Shown piece by piece: positions 62,717-64,000 of a stretch of DNA of 64,000 bases; within the stretch, counting starts at the first letter, position 1; each line of letters opens with the position of its first letter. The notes under the pieces were generated by a model that saw only the letters and a list, made by a program, of their open reading frames with translations, ran no database searches and was not told the DNA's origin. This DNA is from Neorhizobium huautlense (GTDB lineage Bacteria > Pseudomonadota > Alphaproteobacteria > Rhizobiales > Rhizobiaceae), in NCBI RefSeq assembly GCF_002968575.1, contig NZ_PVBM01000013.1, positions 62,001-126,000 on the forward strand, given 5' to 3'. A program made the translations under genes and the position numbers.

Positions 62717-64000
62717 TCACTCGTCGACGAATATCAGCGCTGGCGTTTCCAGAAGCGCTTTCAGCCGCTGCACGAAGGTTGCCGCATCCCAGCCGTCGAC
62801 CACGCGATGATCGAAACTGGAAGACAGGTTCATCATCTTGCGCGGCACGAATTGCGTGCCATCCCAATGCGGTCGTATCGCCAGCTTGTTGACGCCGACG
62901 ATCGCCACTTCCGGATGGTTGATGACCGGCGTTGAGACGATGCCGCCCATGGCGCCGAGCGAACTGATCGTGATCGTCGAGCCGGTCAGTTCCTCCCGCT
63001 GCGCCGTGCCATTCTTCGCCGCATCGCTCAACCGCGCCATCTCGCGGGCACAGTCGAAGATATCCCGCGCCTCGGCATGCTTGACGACCGGCACGACAAG
63101 CCCGGCCGGAGTTTGCGCCGCAATGCCGATATGCACGCCGCCGAACTGGCGGATGACGCCCGCCTCGTCGTCGAAATGTGCATTGATCCCCGGTTGCTCG
63201 GCGACTGCCTTCACCATGACCCGCATCAGGAACGGCAGAATGGTGAGCTTCGGCTTGCCGGGTTTCAGGCTGGCGTTCATGCGGGCGCGCAGCTCTTCGA
63301 GCGCGGTCATGTCCACCTCCTCCACATAGGTGATGTGGGGAATGCGGGATTTGGCGAGTGCCATCTTCTCCGCGATGCGGCGGCGCATGCCGACGACCTT
63401 GATCTCCTCGATGTTCTTGTTTGGCTGCAGTCTCGCCGCCATGCCCGGACCGTTCTCGCGGCCGAGATATGCGTCCAGATCCTCGTGGGTGATGCGACCG
63501 GCCGGGCCCGTCCCCGAGACCTGACGCAGATCGATACCCGCTTCCTTCGCCCGCAGCCGGACAGCGGGAGAACCAAGCGGTTTCTCGCCTTCAGCGCGCG
63601 GAGCCCCGTGAGGAACGCCGGCTGTTTTCGGTGCCGCGGCGACCCGCAGCGGTGCAATGTCGGGAGCCAGCTTGGGCTTTTCCGCTGCTGGCTCCTGTTT
63701 CGGCTCCATCGAAAGCGACACCGGTTGGGACGCGGGGATTTCCGCCTCCGGTTCTTCTTCGTCCTCGGCACCTGCGGTCTTGATCTTCAGGATAACCGTG
63801 CCGGTGGGGATAACGTCTCCCACTTCCCCGTGCCGCCAGGTCACTTCGCCTTCCACCGGAGAGGGGATCTCGACGGTCGCCTTGCCGGTCATCACGGCGG
63901 CGAGCACCATGTCCTCGCGCACAAGGTCGCCGACACTGACATGCCATTCGACGAGCTCGGCTTCCGCGACCCCTTCGCCGACATCCGGCAGCTTGATAAT
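62717..64000 (-). CDS. bkdB: 2-oxoacid dehydrogenase E2 acyltransferase, partial at the window edge
   Basis: The frame runs off the window, so the true N terminus lies beyond 64000; visible sequence starts IIKLPDVGEGVAEAELVEWH. The lipoyl domain is present but the usual DKA around the lipoylated lysine reads GKA (MTGKATVEIPSP). The E3-binding domain follows (SPAVRLRAKEAGIDLRQVSG), then the catalytic domain with SFDHRVVDGWDAATF. Family resemblance favours the branched-chain (Bkd) complex over pyruvate. E1 genes are expected upstream outside the window. Confidence 0.88.
   Translation of the reverse strand: MIKLPDVGEGVAEAELVEWHVSVGDLVREDMVLAAVMTGKATVEIPSPVEGEVTWRHGEVGDVIPTGTVILKIKTAGAEDEEEPEAEIPASQPVSLSMEPKQEPAAEKPKLAPDIAPLRVAAAPKTAGVPHGAPRAEGEKPLGSPAVRLRAKEAGIDLRQVSGTGPAGRITHEDLDAYLGRENGPGMAARLQPNKNIEEIKVVGMRRRIAEKMALAKSRIPHITYVEEVDMTALEELRARMNASLKPGKPKLTILPFLMRVMVKAVAEQPGINAHFDDEAGVIRQFGGVHIGIAAQTPAGLVVPVVKHAEARDIFDCAREMARLSDAAKNGTAQREELTGSTITISSLGAMGGIVSTPVINHPEVAIVGVNKLAIRPHWDGTQFVPRKMMNLSSSFDHRVVDGWDAATFVQRLKALLETPALIFVDE

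Overview
The window is high-GC chromosomal DNA from an alphaproteobacterium of the order Hyphomicrobiales, most likely family Rhizobiaceae (Rhizobium/Agrobacterium/Sinorhizobium relatives). The main evidence is a complete CtrA cell-cycle neighbourhood (sciP, fliJ-like, ctrA, a receiver protein, chpT, eipA) with GANTC methylation sites and CtrA-like boxes, a rhizobial liv operon carrying a DUF6867 gene, rluD and rpoH in the same neighbourhood, and hmuTUV heme uptake. I see no rRNA, tRNA, CRISPR array, transposase or integrase. Genes are tightly packed on both strands.

Layout. 0.2-4.5 kb: a histidine kinase fused to an NCS1-type permease, plus a LuxR-type response regulator. 5.0-10.6 kb (minus): branched-chain amino acid uptake, livH-livM-livG-livF-DUF6867-livK. 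11.1-13.9 kb: an unknown protein, a DUF2793 protein with a C1q-like end, and an ExoY-like sugar transferase. 14.1-18.9 kb: the cell-cycle block. CtrA is the master regulator, ChpT passes phosphate to it, SciP restrains it, and EipA is a likely CtrA-controlled envelope protein. 19.1-22.6 kb: a membrane-anchored coiled-coil protein, a TrmH-family methyltransferase, a small membrane protein and rluD. 22.6-26.9 kb: accessory genes (EamA exporter with divergent YafY-type regulator, Cys-rich AraC regulator with a tiny Cys-rich protein, DUF1127, methyltransferase). 27-32 kb: rpoH with a heat-shock-type promoter, a proline/alanine-rich membrane protein, and purA.

33.6-41.7 kb is the most interesting accessory region. 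A creatininase-family hydrolase, a LysR regulator and a divergent six-gene operon (NMT1-like binding protein, ABC ATPase, permease, cytosine-deaminase-like amidohydrolase, FAD-linked oxidase, flavodoxin-fold quinone reductase) look like an uptake and breakdown pathway for an N-heterocycle whose identity I cannot name. The creatininase gene and the operon share an upstream motif with identical internal spacing, so they are probably one LysR regulon.

41.7-51 kb: DUF3422, LtrA, an SLT-like lipoprotein, RidA, a PhyH-like dioxygenase, an aldehyde dehydrogenase, a DUF4344 metallopeptidase and an mhqD/mhqO-like quinone-stress pair. 51-57 kb: ung, galE, a YbaN-family protein, then hmuTUV divergent from an IsdG-type heme monooxygenase and hutX, with no hmuS visible. 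57-61.3 kb: a GFA protein, a flavodoxin-like reductase, small stress-type proteins, and a translationally coupled nucleotidyltransferase/metallophosphoesterase pair. 61.3-64 kb (minus): E3 and partial E2 of a 2-oxoacid (probably branched-chain) dehydrogenase complex, cut by the window edge.
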